From positions 62,001 to 126,000 of the forward strand of contig PERL01000002.1 in assembly GCA_002928735.1 (NCBI GenBank): DNA of 64,000 bases, given 5' to 3'. The translations under genes and the position numbers were made by a program. Positions 16,545 through 26,564 of this stretch are shown here, piece by piece (position 1 is the stretch's first letter; each line of letters starts with the position of its first letter). This DNA comes from Hyphomicrobium sp. GTDB lineage: Bacteria > Pseudomonadota > Alphaproteobacteria > Rhizobiales > Hyphomicrobiaceae. The notes under the pieces were generated by a model. It did not search any database and was not told the DNA's origin. It saw only the letters and a list, made by a program, of their open reading frames with translations.

Positions 16545-17798
16545 ATGAGTGGGCCGGTGAGAGCTGTGTTGAGACCGATTTTTGGGGCTGTGTTCGGGTT
16601 GCTGATGCTTATCGGCGCGGCGGCGGCGGACGAGCGGCCGGCGTTCAGCGCGTTTATCGCCGGGCTCTGGCCCGAGGCGCAGGCGGCGGGCGTGTCCCGG
16701 GCGACGTTTGACCGGGCGTTCGCGGGGTTGCAACCGAACCTGAAAATTCCCGATCTCGATCTGCCGGGGAAGCCGTCGGATGGCGCCAAAGGCCAGGCGG
16801 AGTTCACGCGCGCGCCGAAGGAATATCTCGACACCGCGTATCTAGAGCGGCTGGCGGCGACGGGGCGGCAGCTGGCGCAAAAGCACAAAGCGGACCTGGA
16901 GAAGATCGAGCGCGATATCGGGGTGGACCGGTATTCGATCCTTGCCATCTGGGGGCGCGAGACGGCGTTCGGCAATCACAAGCTGCCACATGACGCGATC
17001 GAGGTGCTGGCAACGCTGGCGTGGACGGGGCGGCGCAAGGAGCTCTTTCGTAATGAGCTCATCGAGGCCTTGAAGATGCTGCAGTCGGGCGTGGCGCGGG
17101 CGGATATGCGGGCGTCGTGGGCGGGTGCGGTGGGGCTGACGCAGTTCATGCCGTCGGAATATTTCACGCACGCGCGCGATCTCGACGGGGACGGGAAGAA
17201 GGACATCTTCCGCAATGTCGGGGACGCGCTGGCGTCGGGCGCGGCGCAGCTGGCCGGCAAGGGCTGGGTGCGCGGGCAGACGTGGGGCTATGAGGTGATC
17301 ATTCCGGCGTCGTCGGATTGCGGGTTCGAGGGGCCGACGCAGGCGCGGCCGATCTCGGAGTGGCAGAAAATGGGATACACGCGCGCGGACGGGCAGCCGT
17401 GGGCGGACAAGTATCAGGGTGTGGAGGCCTACCTCATGAGCCCGGCGGGGGCCTATGGGCCGTCGTTCCTGGTGTTTGAGAACTTCAAGGTCATCCGGCG
17501 CTATAACATGTCGGATCTTTATGCCGTGTTCGTCGGGCATCTGGCCGACCGGATCGCCGGCAAGGGGGATTTCGTGCACGCGTTCGGCGGCACGGGGGCG
17601 CAGAAGACGAAGGTGATCGAGGAAATTCAGACGCGGCTGGCGAAGTCCGGGTACGAGGTGGACAAGGTCGACGGCAAGGTGGGGTCGAATACGCGTAAGA
17701 ACATTGGCTTGTACCAGCGCGCAAACGGCTTGAAGGTCGATTGCTGGCCGTCGGATGCGGTGTTGTCCCATATCCGCAGCACGGCGGCGGCGCGGTGA
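16545..17798 (+). CDS. Lytic murein transglycosylase (MltB family) with peptidoglycan-binding domain
   Basis: 417 residues. A signal-like hydrophobic stretch (FGAVFGLLMLIGAAAADE) starts the protein. Residues ~35-330 are the SLT_2/MltB domain: IWGRETAFGN carries the catalytic Glu, followed by WAGAVGLTQFMPSEYF and DLDGDGKKDIF (a calcium-loop-like motif). The last ~65 residues form a peptidoglycan-binding domain (IQTRLAKSGYEVDKVDGKVGSNTRKNIGLYQRANGL). It should cleave the MurNAc-GlcNAc bond to anhydro-muropeptides in the periplasm. The next gene starts 11 bases on and is probably in the same operon. Confidence 0.93.
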   Translation: MSGPVRAVLRPIFGAVFGLLMLIGAAAADERPAFSAFIAGLWPEAQAAGVSRATFDRAFAGLQPNLKIPDLDLPGKPSDGAKGQAEFTRAPKEYLDTAYLERLAATGRQLAQKHKADLEKIERDIGVDRYSILAIWGRETAFGNHKLPHDAIEVLATLAWTGRRKELFRNELIEALKMLQSGVARADMRASWAGAVGLTQFMPSEYFTHARDLDGDGKKDIFRNVGDALASGAAQLAGKGWVRGQTWGYEVIIPASSDCGFEGPTQARPISEWQKMGYTRADGQPWADKYQGVEAYLMSPAGAYGPSFLVFENFKVIRRYNMSDLYAVFVGHLADRIAGKGDFVHAFGGTGAQKTKVIEEIQTRLAKSGYEVDKVDGKVGSNTRKNIGLYQRANGLKVDCWPSDAVLSHIRSTAAAR

Positions 17799-17809
17799 GG
17801 CTTGTCAGC

Positions 17810-19219
17810 ATGACGCGAACGGCTGAGAATGCGCGCACCATGCTTCGCCACCTGATGATCGCTGCTATTTTGAGCCTCGCGCTGTCTGTTGTGATGGCTG
17901 TGCGGCCGGCTGTGGCGCAGGAGGATGCGTCGGCGAGCTTCCTGGCGCCGTTTCCAAAGGGCGACGTCTATTCCGTGGCTGTCATCGGAGACGATATGGC
18001 GGAAGGGCTGTGGTACGGCCTAGCGGAAACGTTTGCCACGGACGCGCGGGTGCAGGTGCGGCCGAAGCCGATCATGCTCAACGGGCTGATGCGGCCGGAT
18101 CACGACGAGAAGGTCGTGGCGCTGGAAGAGGATTTGAAGCGCGATCCGCCGGCGGTGGCGGCGCTGATGTTGGGCGCGTGGGATCGCGTGTCGCTGCGCA
18201 CGGCGGCAGGCAAGCGCTTTGCCGTCGGCTCGCCAGAATGGCGGCAGGAGTATTCGCAGCGCGCCGACCGTCTGATGAAGATGATGAAGCGGCTCAACAT
18301 CGCGGTTTATCTCGTCGGGCTGCCGAACGTGCGCAAGTTCGATGCGAACGACGACGTGCAGATGATGAACGACGTGCTGCGCGAGCGGGCCTATGTCAAC
18401 GGCATGAAGTTCATTGATGCTTATGCCGGGTTTCTGGATGAGAACGGCGGCTATAGCGGCTGGGGTCCGGATCTGACGGGCAAGATCGTGAAGCTGCGCG
18501 ACGGCGACGGCGTTTACTTCACGATGGCCGGCAACCGGAAGCTGGCGCATTTCGTCGAACGTGATTTGCGGCGCGATCTGAAGCAGGCGCAGGCGGCGCG
18601 GAGCGTGCCGTTGCTCGGTGGGGAAGACGAGCAAGCGAAGATCAATCCCGGCAAGGCTGTTGTGAAAGAGGGCGGCGAAGGCGAGCCGGGTACGGCTGCG
18701 GCGGTCGCTGCGGCGGGCTCGGCGGCGGTGAAGGCTGCCGCGCCGTCGGAGGGGGATCAGGCAGCGGACAACGGACGCATCAGTTTGAAGACGGTGACGC
18801 CGACGGGGCGGGAGGATGTGGTCACGCTCGATATCGTGCGGCCGGCGATCCCGGCGTCGGTGGTCGCGTTGGTGACGCGCAAGGAGAGCCCGGATCGCGC
18901 CTCGCAATTGGGCGATGTGCTCGTCGATCGCATCGCGTCAGGCATCAATGTGATGAGCACGTTCACGCCGCCGTCGTCATCGGCGGCGGGTGGGGCCGGA
19001 CGGAGCGGGCGGTTGTCGCCGACGCAATCAGCTTATTATCGCGTGCTCGTCAAAGGCGAGCGGCTGGCGCCGCGTCCGGGCCGTGCAGATGATTTCGTAT
19101 GGCCGCGACCGGAGCCGGAGCCGATCACGATCAAGCCGGCATTCGATCCGTTAGAGACGGGGAGTGCAGAACCCCCGCCGGCGGAAGAGCCTCCGCCGGC
19201 GAAGAAACGGCGTCCCTAA
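17810..19219 (+). CDS. DUF459 / SGNH-hydrolase-like exported protein
   Basis: 469 residues from ATG 17810 (GTGAGG ahead); ATG 17840 is also possible. The signal sequence is MLRHLMIAAILSLALSVVMAV, cut before the QEDASA part. Residues ~50-270 align with DUF459, a branch of the SGNH/GDSL fold: VAVIGDDMAEGLWYGL, ALMLGAWDRVSL, YLVGLPNVRK, FIDAYAGFLDENG and DGVYFTMAGNRKLAHFVE. The positions of catalytic Ser, Asn and His read GDD, GAWD and DGVY, so esterase activity is doubtful. The C-terminal ~200 residues are Ala/Pro-rich and disordered. The gene follows the lytic transglycosylase by 11 bases, which suggests a peptidoglycan-related role. Confidence 0.8.
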   Translation: MTRTAENARTMLRHLMIAAILSLALSVVMAVRPAVAQEDASASFLAPFPKGDVYSVAVIGDDMAEGLWYGLAETFATDARVQVRPKPIMLNGLMRPDHDEKVVALEEDLKRDPPAVAALMLGAWDRVSLRTAAGKRFAVGSPEWRQEYSQRADRLMKMMKRLNIAVYLVGLPNVRKFDANDDVQMMNDVLRERAYVNGMKFIDAYAGFLDENGGYSGWGPDLTGKIVKLRDGDGVYFTMAGNRKLAHFVERDLRRDLKQAQAARSVPLLGGEDEQAKINPGKAVVKEGGEGEPGTAAAVAAAGSAAVKAAAPSEGDQAADNGRISLKTVTPTGREDVVTLDIVRPAIPASVVALVTRKESPDRASQLGDVLVDRIASGINVMSTFTPPSSSAAGGAGRSGRLSPTQSAYYRVLVKGERLAPRPGRADDFVWPRPEPEPITIKPAFDPLETGSAEPPPAEEPPPAKKRRP

Positions 19220-19225
19220 TTCTAT

Positions 19226-19612
19226 TTAGTCTTCGTCGCGGATGGCGGGCGCGGGACGGCGGCGGCCACGCTCGGCTTTGGCGCTGCCCTTGATGCGCTC
19301 GGCGATGTCGTCGAGGCGGCGCTTGGCGGCGTCGAATGCATCGCGCAGCGCGATCTGGAGATCTTCCTGCGCGTCGCCAACGGCGCTCTCATGCGAGAGG
19401 ATCAGCGGCGCGTGATCCGGGATGCCGATGTCGATTTTGATCTCGTACGACTTGCCCTTGTGGTGATGCTTATTGGGAGCTGCCACCACCACGCGGCAGT
19501 GCGTCATCCGGTCGAACACCTTCTCGAGCTTGGCCGTCTTTTCTTGGATTTTTGTTTCGATCGCTTCGCTTCTGTCGAGGCCTTTGAAGGTGATTTCGAG
19601 CGGGGTGTTCAT
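19226..19612 (-). CDS. hpf: HPF/RaiA-family ribosome hibernation factor (short form)
   Basis: 128 residues from ATG 19612; an in-frame start 29 codons upstream adds a Pro-rich leader unlike the family, while 19612 has AAAGG before it. The S30AE domain is clear: MNTPLEITFKGLDRSEAIETKI opens the first strand and helix, then CRVVVAAPNKHHHKG and YEIKIDIGIPDHAPLILSHE, with DAQEDLQIALRDAFDAAKRRL as the last helix. Such proteins sit in the decoding channel of idle ribosomes. It lacks the C-terminal dimerisation domain of long HPF and ends in a short basic then acidic tail (RGRRRPAPAIRDED). Confidence 0.88.
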   Translation of the reverse strand: MNTPLEITFKGLDRSEAIETKIQEKTAKLEKVFDRMTHCRVVVAAPNKHHHKGKSYEIKIDIGIPDHAPLILSHESAVGDAQEDLQIALRDAFDAAKRRLDDIAERIKGSAKAERGRRRPAPAIRDED

Positions 19613-19704
19613 GTGCGATGCCTTTTGTTGCGGCTCACGGGTGACGGGTGTCACGGGAGGGATATTAGGCTCCTTCGCGGCGGGGACAAGGATTGACATG
19701 TGGC

Positions 19705-19737
19705 AAAAAGTAACCGGCCCGCTTGAGGCGGGCCGGT
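19705..19737 (-). terminator. Intrinsic terminator of the gltBD operon
   Basis: A perfect 10-bp stem ACCGGCCCGC (19713-19722)/GCGGGCCGGT (19728-19737) with loop TTGAG. AAAAAG at 19705 gives a U-rich tail on the minus strand, just after gltD. Confidence 0.85.
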
Positions 19738-19772
19738 GAACAGAGGCTAAAGTTGACTAAAATTGCGCGAGA

Positions 19773-21212
19773 TCAGCGCGGCAAGGTTGTTGCGCCCATC
19801 AGGGCCTTGTCGATAGCGTGGGCGGCTTGGCGGCCTTCGCGGATGGCCCAGACGACGAGCGACTGGCCACGGCGGACGTCGCCGGCGGCATAGAGCTTGT
19901 TGTCGCCAGGCAGCTTGTAGCTCTTCTCATCCGCGTCGAGGCCCTTGAAGCGGCCGCGCGGAACAACACTTAGGCCCAATTCCTTCACGACATCGTTTTC
20001 GATGGGGCCGGAGAAGCCCATGGCGAGGAGCACGAGGTCGGCGTCGAGCGTGCCTTCACTGCCGGGTACGGGCTGCATCTTGTCGTCGACGCGCGTGTAG
20101 TGGAGTTTACGGACGACCCCGTTCTCGCCTTCGAAGCCAGTGGTCGAGATCGAGAATTCGGTCTTGGCGCCTTCGGCCTGCGAGGTAGAGATGCGCAGCT
20201 TCATAGGCCAGTGCGGCCAGGAGAGCGCCTTGTTTTCCTTCTCTGGCGGGCGCGGCATAATTTCGAGCTGCGTGACGCTCTTGGCGCCTTGGCGGAAGGA
20301 CGTGCCGATGCAGTCGGAGCCGGTGTCGCCGCCGCCGATGACGATGACGTGCTTGTCGCGTGCGGAGAGTTCGCGCGTGCCGGGGCGCTGGTTTTCGCCG
20401 GCCACGCGGCGGTTCTGCTGGGGCAGGAAATCCATGGCGTAGTGGATGCCGTCGAGCGATCGGCCCGAGGACTTGGCGAAGAAGTCGAAGGGGTGCTCGG
20501 AGCCCATGGCGAGGAGGACGGCGTCGTACTTCTTTTCAAGATCGTGCGCGGTGATGTCCTTGCCGACCTGCACGTTGCAATGGAAGGTGACGCCTTCGGC
20601 TTCCATCTGCTTCACGCGGCGGCCGATGATGTCCTTTTCCATCTTGAAGTCGGGGATGCCGTAGACGAGCAGGCCGCCGGGGCGGTCGTTCTTCTCGTAC
20701 ACATGCACGTCGTGGCCGACGCGGGCGAGCTGCTGGGCGGCGGCTAGACCCGCGGGGCCGGAGCCGATGATCGCAACCTTCTTGCCGGTCTTCTTCTCGG
20801 GCGGCTCGGGGACAACCCAGCCTTCCTTCCAGGCGCGGTCGGCGATGGCGCCTTCGATCGACTTGATGGTGACCGGGGCGTCGTCGATGTTGAGCGTGCA
20901 GGCGGCTTCGCACGGCGCGGGGCAGATACGGCCGGTGACTTCGGGGAAGTTGTTCGTCGAGTGCAGGTTGAGAGCCGCCTGCTTCCAGTTCCCGCGGTAG
21001 ACGAGATCGTTCCAGTCGGGGATCTGGTTGTTGACGGGGCAGCCGTTGTGACAGAACGGGATCCCGCAATCCATGCAGCGCGAGGCCTGCGTTTTAAGCT
21101 CGCCATCGGCCAGCGGCACGACGAATTCGTGCCAGTGCTTCACGCGGTTCTCGACCGGCTCATATTTGCGGTCGGCGCGTTCGAATTCCAGAAACCCTGT
21201 CGGCTTACCCAT
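19773..21212 (-). CDS. gltD: Glutamate synthase (NADPH) small subunit
   Basis: 479 residues, full family length. It carries electrons from NADPH through FAD to the large subunit. The N-terminal Cys clusters for [4Fe-4S] centres are present ([26 protein letters not shown] and [14 protein letters not shown]), then the FAD-binding [25 protein letters not shown] and the NADPH-binding [13 protein letters not shown]. The C-terminus has the second FAD contact ([24 protein letters not shown]). It follows gltB by 57 bases on the same strand and a strong terminator lies behind it. Confidence 0.97.
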   Translation of the reverse strand: MGKPTGFLEFERADRKYEPVENRVKHWHEFVVPLADGELKTQASRCMDCGIPFCHNGCPVNNQIPDWNDLVYRGNWKQAALNLHSTNNFPEVTGRICPAPCEAACTLNIDDAPVTIKSIEGAIADRAWKEGWVVPEPPEKKTGKKVAIIGSGPAGLAAAQQLARVGHDVHVYEKNDRPGGLLVYGIPDFKMEKDIIGRRVKQMEAEGVTFHCNVQVGKDITAHDLEKKYDAVLLAMGSEHPFDFFAKSSGRSLDGIHYAMDFLPQQNRRVAGENQRPGTRELSARDKHVIVIGGGDTGSDCIGTSFRQGAKSVTQLEIMPRPPEKENKALSWPHWPMKLRISTSQAEGAKTEFSISTTGFEGENGVVRKLHYTRVDDKMQPVPGSEGTLDADLVLLAMGFSGPIENDVVKELGLSVVPRGRFKGLDADEKSYKLPGDNKLYAAGDVRRGQSLVVWAIREGRQAAHAIDKALMGATTLPR

Positions 21213-21269
21213 CGTCTTTTCGTCTCTCTTTGCGTCGTGCGGACGGATGTTTCAGGTTCGGTGTGTACG

Positions 21270-24200
21270 TTAGGCTTGCGGCCGGGTGGTGTCGCCACCG
21301 ACTTCGGAGGCTTTGGCGAGTTCGGTTAGCGCACGGCGATATTCGACCGGCATGACCTTGCGGAACTTCGGCAGGTGGCCTGCAAAGTTGGCGAGGATGG
21401 CCTTGGCTTTCTTGGAGTTGGTGTAATGCGCGTGGCGAACGAGGAGGGCATGGATGCGCTCCGCGTCCTGCGTGCGCATGTCGCCCATCACGGTCTTCAG
21501 CGCGACGGCGACTTCGCCGCCCTGCTTGGAGAGGGCTTCGAGCGAACCCGGATCGGCAGTGAACTGTTCCAGTTCCACCATTTCCTTGTTTAAGCGGCTT
21601 TCAAATGTGCCGTCTTCGTCGAGCACGTAGGCGACGCCGCCCGACATGCCGGCTGCGAAGTTGCGGCCGGTAGGTCCGATGACGAGGACGCAGCCGCCGG
21701 TCATGTATTCGCAGCCGTGGTCGCCGGTGCCTTCGACAACGGCGGAGGCGCCGGAGTTGCGGACGGCGAAGCGTTCGCCCGCGATGCCGCGGAAGTAGCA
21801 TTCGCCTTCGATGGCACCGTAGAGCACCGTGTTACCGACGATCATGCTCTCTTCGGGCACGATGCCGCTCTCAGGTGCGGGGCGGACAATAATTTTGCCG
21901 CCGGACAGTCCCTTGCCGACGTAGTCATTGCCTTCGCCGACGAGATCAAGCGTGAGGCCGCGCGTGCCCCAGGCGCCGAAAGCCTGGCCGGCAGTGCCTT
22001 TGAGGGTGAGCCAGATGGTGTCCTCGGGGAGACCGGTGTGGCCGAACCGCTTGGCGATTTCGCCTGAGAGCATCGCACCGGCGGAGCGGTCGACGTTCTT
22101 GATGGCGACTTCTTCCTTAACGGGCTTCTTGGATTCGAGCGCGGGCTTGGCGAGCGCGATCAACTTGTTGTCGAGCACCTTTTCCAATCCGTGGTTCTGG
22201 CGCTCGCAGTGATAGACCTTCACGCTGGCGGGAACGTCGGGCTTGAAGAACAAGTGCGTGAAGTCGAGGCCGCGCGCCTTCCAGTGTTCGATGGCGCGAT
22301 CCTTGTCGAGGATCTCGGTCTGGCCCACCATTTCGCTGAACGTGCGGAAGCCGAGGGCGGCCATCATCTCGCGGACTTCCTCGGCGACGAAGAAGAAGTA
22401 GTTGATGACGTGTTCGGGCTTGCCGGTGAAGCGGGCGCGGAGCACGGGGTCTTGCGTAGCGACGCCGACGGGGCAGGTGTTCAGGTGGCACTTGCGCATC
22501 ATGATGCAGCCGGCGGCGATCAAGGGCGCGGTGGCGAAGCCGAATTCATCGGCCCCCAAGAGCGCGCCGACGATCACGTCGCGACCGGTGCGCAAGCCGC
22601 CGTCAACCTGGACGGCGATGCGTGACCGCAAGCGGTTGATGACGAGGGTCTGCTGGGTTTCGGCGAGGCCGATCTCCCAGGGCGAGCCGGCGTGCTTGAT
22701 GGAGGTGAGCGGGGATGCGCCCGTGCCGCCTTCGTAGCCGGAGATCGTCACGTGATCAGCGCGCGCCTTGGCGACACCGGCGGCAACGGTGCCGACGCCG
22801 ACTTCGGAGACGAGCTTGACCGAGACGTCGCCCGTGGGGTTGACGTTCTTCAGATCGAAGATCAGCTGGGCAAGGTCTTCGATCGAATAGATGTCGTGGT
22901 GCGGCGGCGGCGAGATGAGGCCGACCCCCGGCGTCGAGTGGCGCACCTTGGCGATGTTGGCATCGACCTTGTGGCCGGGCAGCTGGCCGCCTTCGCCGGG
23001 CTTGGCGCCCTGGGCCATTTTAATCTGCATCATGTCCGAGTTGACGAGATACTCGGTGGTGACGCCGAAGCGGCCGGACGCGATCTGCTTGATGGCCGAC
23101 CGCATGCTGTCGCCGTTGGGCAACGGCACGAAGCGGTCGGCTTCCTCGCCGCCCTCGCCGGTATTCGACTTGGCACCGATGCGGTTCATGGCGATGGCAA
23201 GCGTGGTGTGGGCTTCGCGGCTGATCGAGCCGAAGCTCATCGCGCCCGTGGCGAAGCGCTTGACGATATCCTTGGCGGGTTCGACTTCCTCGATCGGCAC
23301 GGGCTTGCGGCCCATTTCTTCGGCCGAGCGAATACGGAACATACCGCGCAGGGTATAGAGCTGCTCGGACTGGTCGTTGATGGCTTTGGCGAAGTCGCGA
23401 TACTTCTGCGGCACGCGGCCAGCGGTGGCGTCTTCGACGGCGGTGCCGCGGACAGCATGCTGGAGGTCGGCAACAGTTGACGGGCGCCAGACGTGGGCTT
23501 CACCGCGAATGCGGTAGGCGTAGTCGCCGCCGACTTCGAGGGCGTTTTCGAGGATCGGGATATCACCGAAGGCGAGGCTGTGACGGTCGACCGTTTCGCG
23601 GGCGACTTCGCGCAGGCCGATGCCTTCGACCTGCGTGCGCGTGCCAGTGAAATAGCGGTCAACAAAATTCTGGCGTAGGCCCACGGCGTCGAAGATCTGC
23701 GCGCCGCAATAGGACTGGTAGGTGGAGATGCCCATCTTGGCCATGACCTTGAGCAGCGCCTTGCCCACGGCCTTGATGTACTTTTTCTTCACGTCTTCGG
23801 CGGTGAGGCCTTCGCCCAATTCGGGCAGCATCTGCTCCAGCGTTTCGAAGGCGAGATAGGGGTTGATGGCTTCGGCGCCGTAGCCCGCCAGCGTGCAGAA
23901 CTGGTGGATTTCGTGGGCTTCGCCGGTTTCGACGACGAGGCCGACAGACGTGCGCAGGCCCTGCTTGATCAAGTGGTGGTGGACGGCCGATGTGGCGAGC
24001 AGAGACGGGATCGCAACGCGATCGGGGCCCAGCGCGCGGTCGGACAGAATGATGATGTTGTAGTCCTTGGAGCGGACGGCCTCTTCGGCTTCGGCGCACA
24101 CGACGTCGAGCGCGGGGCCCATGCCGTTGACGCCCTTTTCGACGGGATAGGTGATGTCGAGCGTGATGGCCTTGAAGTGGTTGTCCTTGACCTCGCCGAT

Positions 24201-26018
24201 GGCGCGGATGCGCTCCAGATCTTCGTTCGTGAGGATCGGCTGCGTGACTTCGAGGCGCTTCACCTTGGAGGTGCCTTCGAGGTCGAGAATGTTGGGGCGC
24301 GGGCCGATGAACGACACGAGGCTCATGACGAGTTCTTCGCGGATCGAATCGATCGGCGGGTTCGTCACCTGGGCGAAGTTCTGCTTGAAATAGGTGTGCA
24401 GCAGCTTGGCCTTGGACGAGAGCGCCGAGATCGGCGTGTCGTTACCCATGGAGCCAATGGCTTCCTCGCCCTTGGCGCCCATCGGCGTCATGAGGAACTT
24501 CAAGCTTTCTTCGGTGTAGCCAAAGGCCTGCTGGAGATCGAGCAGACCGACGTTGGTCTTTTTGGCCGGCTTCTTGGGCGGCAGCGGCAAATCGGAGACC
24601 ATGATCTGGGTGCGCTTGACCCAGGTTTCATACGGGTACTTCTGTGCGATCTCGGCTTTGAGTTCTTCGTCAGCGACGATGCGGCCCTTTTCGAGATCGA
24701 TGAGCAGCATCTTGCCCGGCTGGAGGCGCCACTTCTTGACGATGTCGCTTTCAGGCACGGGAAGGACGCCCGACTCCGAGGACATAATGACAACGTCGTC
24801 CTTGGTGACGAGGTAGCGCGCAGGGCGCAGACCGTTGCGGTCGAGCGTGGCGCCGATCTGGCGGCCGTCGGTGAAGGCCATGGCGGCGGGGCCGTCCCAC
24901 GGCTCCATGAGGCAAGCGTGATATTCATAGAAGCCGCGGCGCTTGGAATCCATCTGCGGATTGCCGGCCCAAGCCTCGGGGATCAGCATCATCGCGGCAT
25001 GCGCGAGCTTGTAGCCGCCGAGGTAGAGGAACTCGAGCGCGTTATCGAAGCAGGCGGTGTCGGATTGGCCTTCATACGAGATCGGCCAGAGCTTGGATAT
25101 ATCGTCGCCGAAGAGCGGCGAGGAGACGGAAGCCTGACGGGCGGCCATCCAGTTGACGTTGCCGCGCAGCGTGTTGATCTCGCCGTTATGCGCCACCATG
25201 CGATAGGGGTGCGCGAGCTTCCACGAGGGGAAGGTGTTGGTCGAGAAGCGCTGGTGGACAAGGGCAAGGGCCGAGACGCAGCGCGGATCGGAGAGGTCCT
25301 TGTAGTAGGCCTTCACCTGGAACGAGAGGAACATGCCCTTGTAGACGAGCGTGCGGCTCGACAAGGAGACGGTGTAGTGGCCGATGTCGCGGCCCTTGTA
25401 GGCGTTGACAATCGAGTTGGAGACGACCTTGCGGGCAAGGAACAGCTTGCGCTCGAAGTCGTCCTGATCGCGCAGGCCGAGCGGACGCTTGACGAACACC
25501 TGACGATGCACGGGTTCGGTGGAGCGGACCATGTCGGAGAGGCAAGAGTTGTCGACGGGCACGGAGCGCCAACCCAAGAGTTCGAGGCCTTCTTCCTTGA
25601 GGCAGCGGTCCCAAACGCGCTCGCAGTGTGCGCGCAGGCGCTCGTCGGAGGGCATGAAGACGTGGCCGACGGCGTAGCGGCCGGGTTCGGGCAGCGTGAT
25701 GCCGAGCTTGGCGGTTTCCTCGCGCAGGAAGGCATCGGGGATCTGGATCAGGATGCCGGCGCCGTCGCCGGAGAGCGGGTCGGCACCGACCGCGCCGCGA
25801 TGCTCAAGGTTTTCCAGAATCTGGAGCGCGTCTTCGACAATCTTGTGCGACTTGCGGCCCTTCATGTCGGCGATGAAGCCAACACCGCAGGCATCGCGTT
25901 CCATGGCGGGATCGAACAGGCCCTGGCGTTCCGGGCGCTCCCAGACCTCGGTGCCCAACGCATTCGTGGCCGAACCGTTCGGGGCAGCACCGTTGAGGGT
26001 AATCTGGGGCTTCGTCAT
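21270..26018 (-). CDS. gltB: Glutamate synthase large subunit
   Basis: 1582 residues from ATG 26018, which has AAGGA before it. It makes two glutamates from glutamine and 2-oxoglutarate in ammonia assimilation. The class II amidotransferase domain begins at the Cys of MERDACGVGF after a short propeptide that should be removed. The central domain, FMN-binding synthase domain (KSNTGEGGEEADRF, GVGLISPPPHHDIYSIEDLAQLI, GYEGGTGASPLTSIKHAGSPWE) and 3Fe-4S cluster Cys (CIMMRKCHLNTCPVG) follow in order, then the C-terminal beta-helix (GGKIIVRP, GNTVLYGAIEGECYF). A complete, normal gene. Confidence 0.98.
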   Translation of the reverse strand: MTKPQITLNGAAPNGSATNALGTEVWERPERQGLFDPAMERDACGVGFIADMKGRKSHKIVEDALQILENLEHRGAVGADPLSGDGAGILIQIPDAFLREETAKLGITLPEPGRYAVGHVFMPSDERLRAHCERVWDRCLKEEGLELLGWRSVPVDNSCLSDMVRSTEPVHRQVFVKRPLGLRDQDDFERKLFLARKVVSNSIVNAYKGRDIGHYTVSLSSRTLVYKGMFLSFQVKAYYKDLSDPRCVSALALVHQRFSTNTFPSWKLAHPYRMVAHNGEINTLRGNVNWMAARQASVSSPLFGDDISKLWPISYEGQSDTACFDNALEFLYLGGYKLAHAAMMLIPEAWAGNPQMDSKRRGFYEYHACLMEPWDGPAAMAFTDGRQIGATLDRNGLRPARYLVTKDDVVIMSSESGVLPVPESDIVKKWRLQPGKMLLIDLEKGRIVADEELKAEIAQKYPYETWVKRTQIMVSDLPLPPKKPAKKTNVGLLDLQQAFGYTEESLKFLMTPMGAKGEEAIGSMGNDTPISALSSKAKLLHTYFKQNFAQVTNPPIDSIREELVMSLVSFIGPRPNILDLEGTSKVKRLEVTQPILTNEDLERIRAIGEVKDNHFKAITLDITYPVEKGVNGMGPALDVVCAEAEEAVRSKDYNIIILSDRALGPDRVAIPSLLATSAVHHHLIKQGLRTSVGLVVETGEAHEIHQFCTLAGYGAEAINPYLAFETLEQMLPELGEGLTAEDVKKKYIKAVGKALLKVMAKMGISTYQSYCGAQIFDAVGLRQNFVDRYFTGTRTQVEGIGLREVARETVDRHSLAFGDIPILENALEVGGDYAYRIRGEAHVWRPSTVADLQHAVRGTAVEDATAGRVPQKYRDFAKAINDQSEQLYTLRGMFRIRSAEEMGRKPVPIEEVEPAKDIVKRFATGAMSFGSISREAHTTLAIAMNRIGAKSNTGEGGEEADRFVPLPNGDSMRSAIKQIASGRFGVTTEYLVNSDMMQIKMAQGAKPGEGGQLPGHKVDANIAKVRHSTPGVGLISPPPHHDIYSIEDLAQLIFDLKNVNPTGDVSVKLVSEVGVGTVAAGVAKARADHVTISGYEGGTGASPLTSIKHAGSPWEIGLAETQQTLVINRLRSRIAVQVDGGLRTGRDVIVGALLGADEFGFATAPLIAAGCIMMRKCHLNTCPVGVATQDPVLRARFTGKPEHVINYFFFVAEEVREMMAALGFRTFSEMVGQTEILDKDRAIEHWKARGLDFTHLFFKPDVPASVKVYHCERQNHGLEKVLDNKLIALAKPALESKKPVKEEVAIKNVDRSAGAMLSGEIAKRFGHTGLPEDTIWLTLKGTAGQAFGAWGTRGLTLDLVGEGNDYVGKGLSGGKIIVRPAPESGIVPEESMIVGNTVLYGAIEGECYFRGIAGERFAVRNSGASAVVEGTGDHGCEYMTGGCVLVIGPTGRNFAAGMSGGVAYVLDEDGTFESRLNKEMVELEQFTADPGSLEALSKQGGEVAVALKTVMGDMRTQDAERIHALLVRHAHYTNSKKAKAILANFAGHLPKFRKVMPVEYRRALTELAKASEVGGDTTRPQA

Positions 26019-26493
26019 TCTTCGATCCTTAGAATTCATCGTCGTGGCTTCGGGTCGGTGGAGGGTCAACGCGCGGTGGGCGATCGTTCTTTAGAGCCCG
26101 GCGCGTTAGAGCTTGCGCGCGCCGCGCTTGCTCAGCGTTCGAGCGGCCGTCCGTTTTCGTCTACGCCCCTCACCGCAGCGCAGGTCAGCGCCGGTTGAAG
26201 AGATTGGCGCAACGCGTGCCGGCGAAGCCTTTGCTTCTCTGGCGCAGTCATCTGAACGGCCCGCACGTTGCAGCACCTTACCGTCACCCCTTGGCCCATG
26301 GGTCCTCAAGCGCAGCGACTTGGCGCAGGGCCCGAACCTCACCGCTTCATCATACGCGAAAGGACGGCATCCGTGCCGAGGGCAGCCCGGTGGTCGCCGT
26401 CAGATAAAGGACAGGAATGCTGACCTTTCGCAACCGGCATTTTGCATCTTTTCTAAACCGGCACAAGCCGGAATGGTGCGTGGGCCTGGCACG
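26019..26493. other. Intergenic region upstream of gltB
   Basis: About 475 bp between the gltB start and the hsp20 terminator. It must contain the minus-strand gltB promoter. I find no tRNA, no riboswitch I can name and no repeat. A plus-strand frame through it (26113-26778) has low-complexity, shadow-like composition and runs backwards through hsp20, so I do not call it. Confidence 0.4.
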
Positions 26494-26527
26494 AAAAAAG
26501 GCGCCGCACCCGGAGGGGTACGGCGCC
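26494..26527 (-). terminator. Intrinsic terminator of hsp20
   Basis: GGCGCCG (26500-26506) pairs with CGGCGCC (26521-26527) across a GC-rich loop. A6 at 26494-26499 becomes the U run on the minus strand, downstream of the hsp20 stop. Confidence 0.75.
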
Positions 26528-26564
26528 CTTGCTGCAATTGGCACGACGGCCCGAGCAACCGGCT

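Noticed and set aside
23904-26198. 764-codon plus-strand frame antisense to gltB
   Set aside because: gltB is complete and highly conserved; long antisense frames are expected at this GC content.
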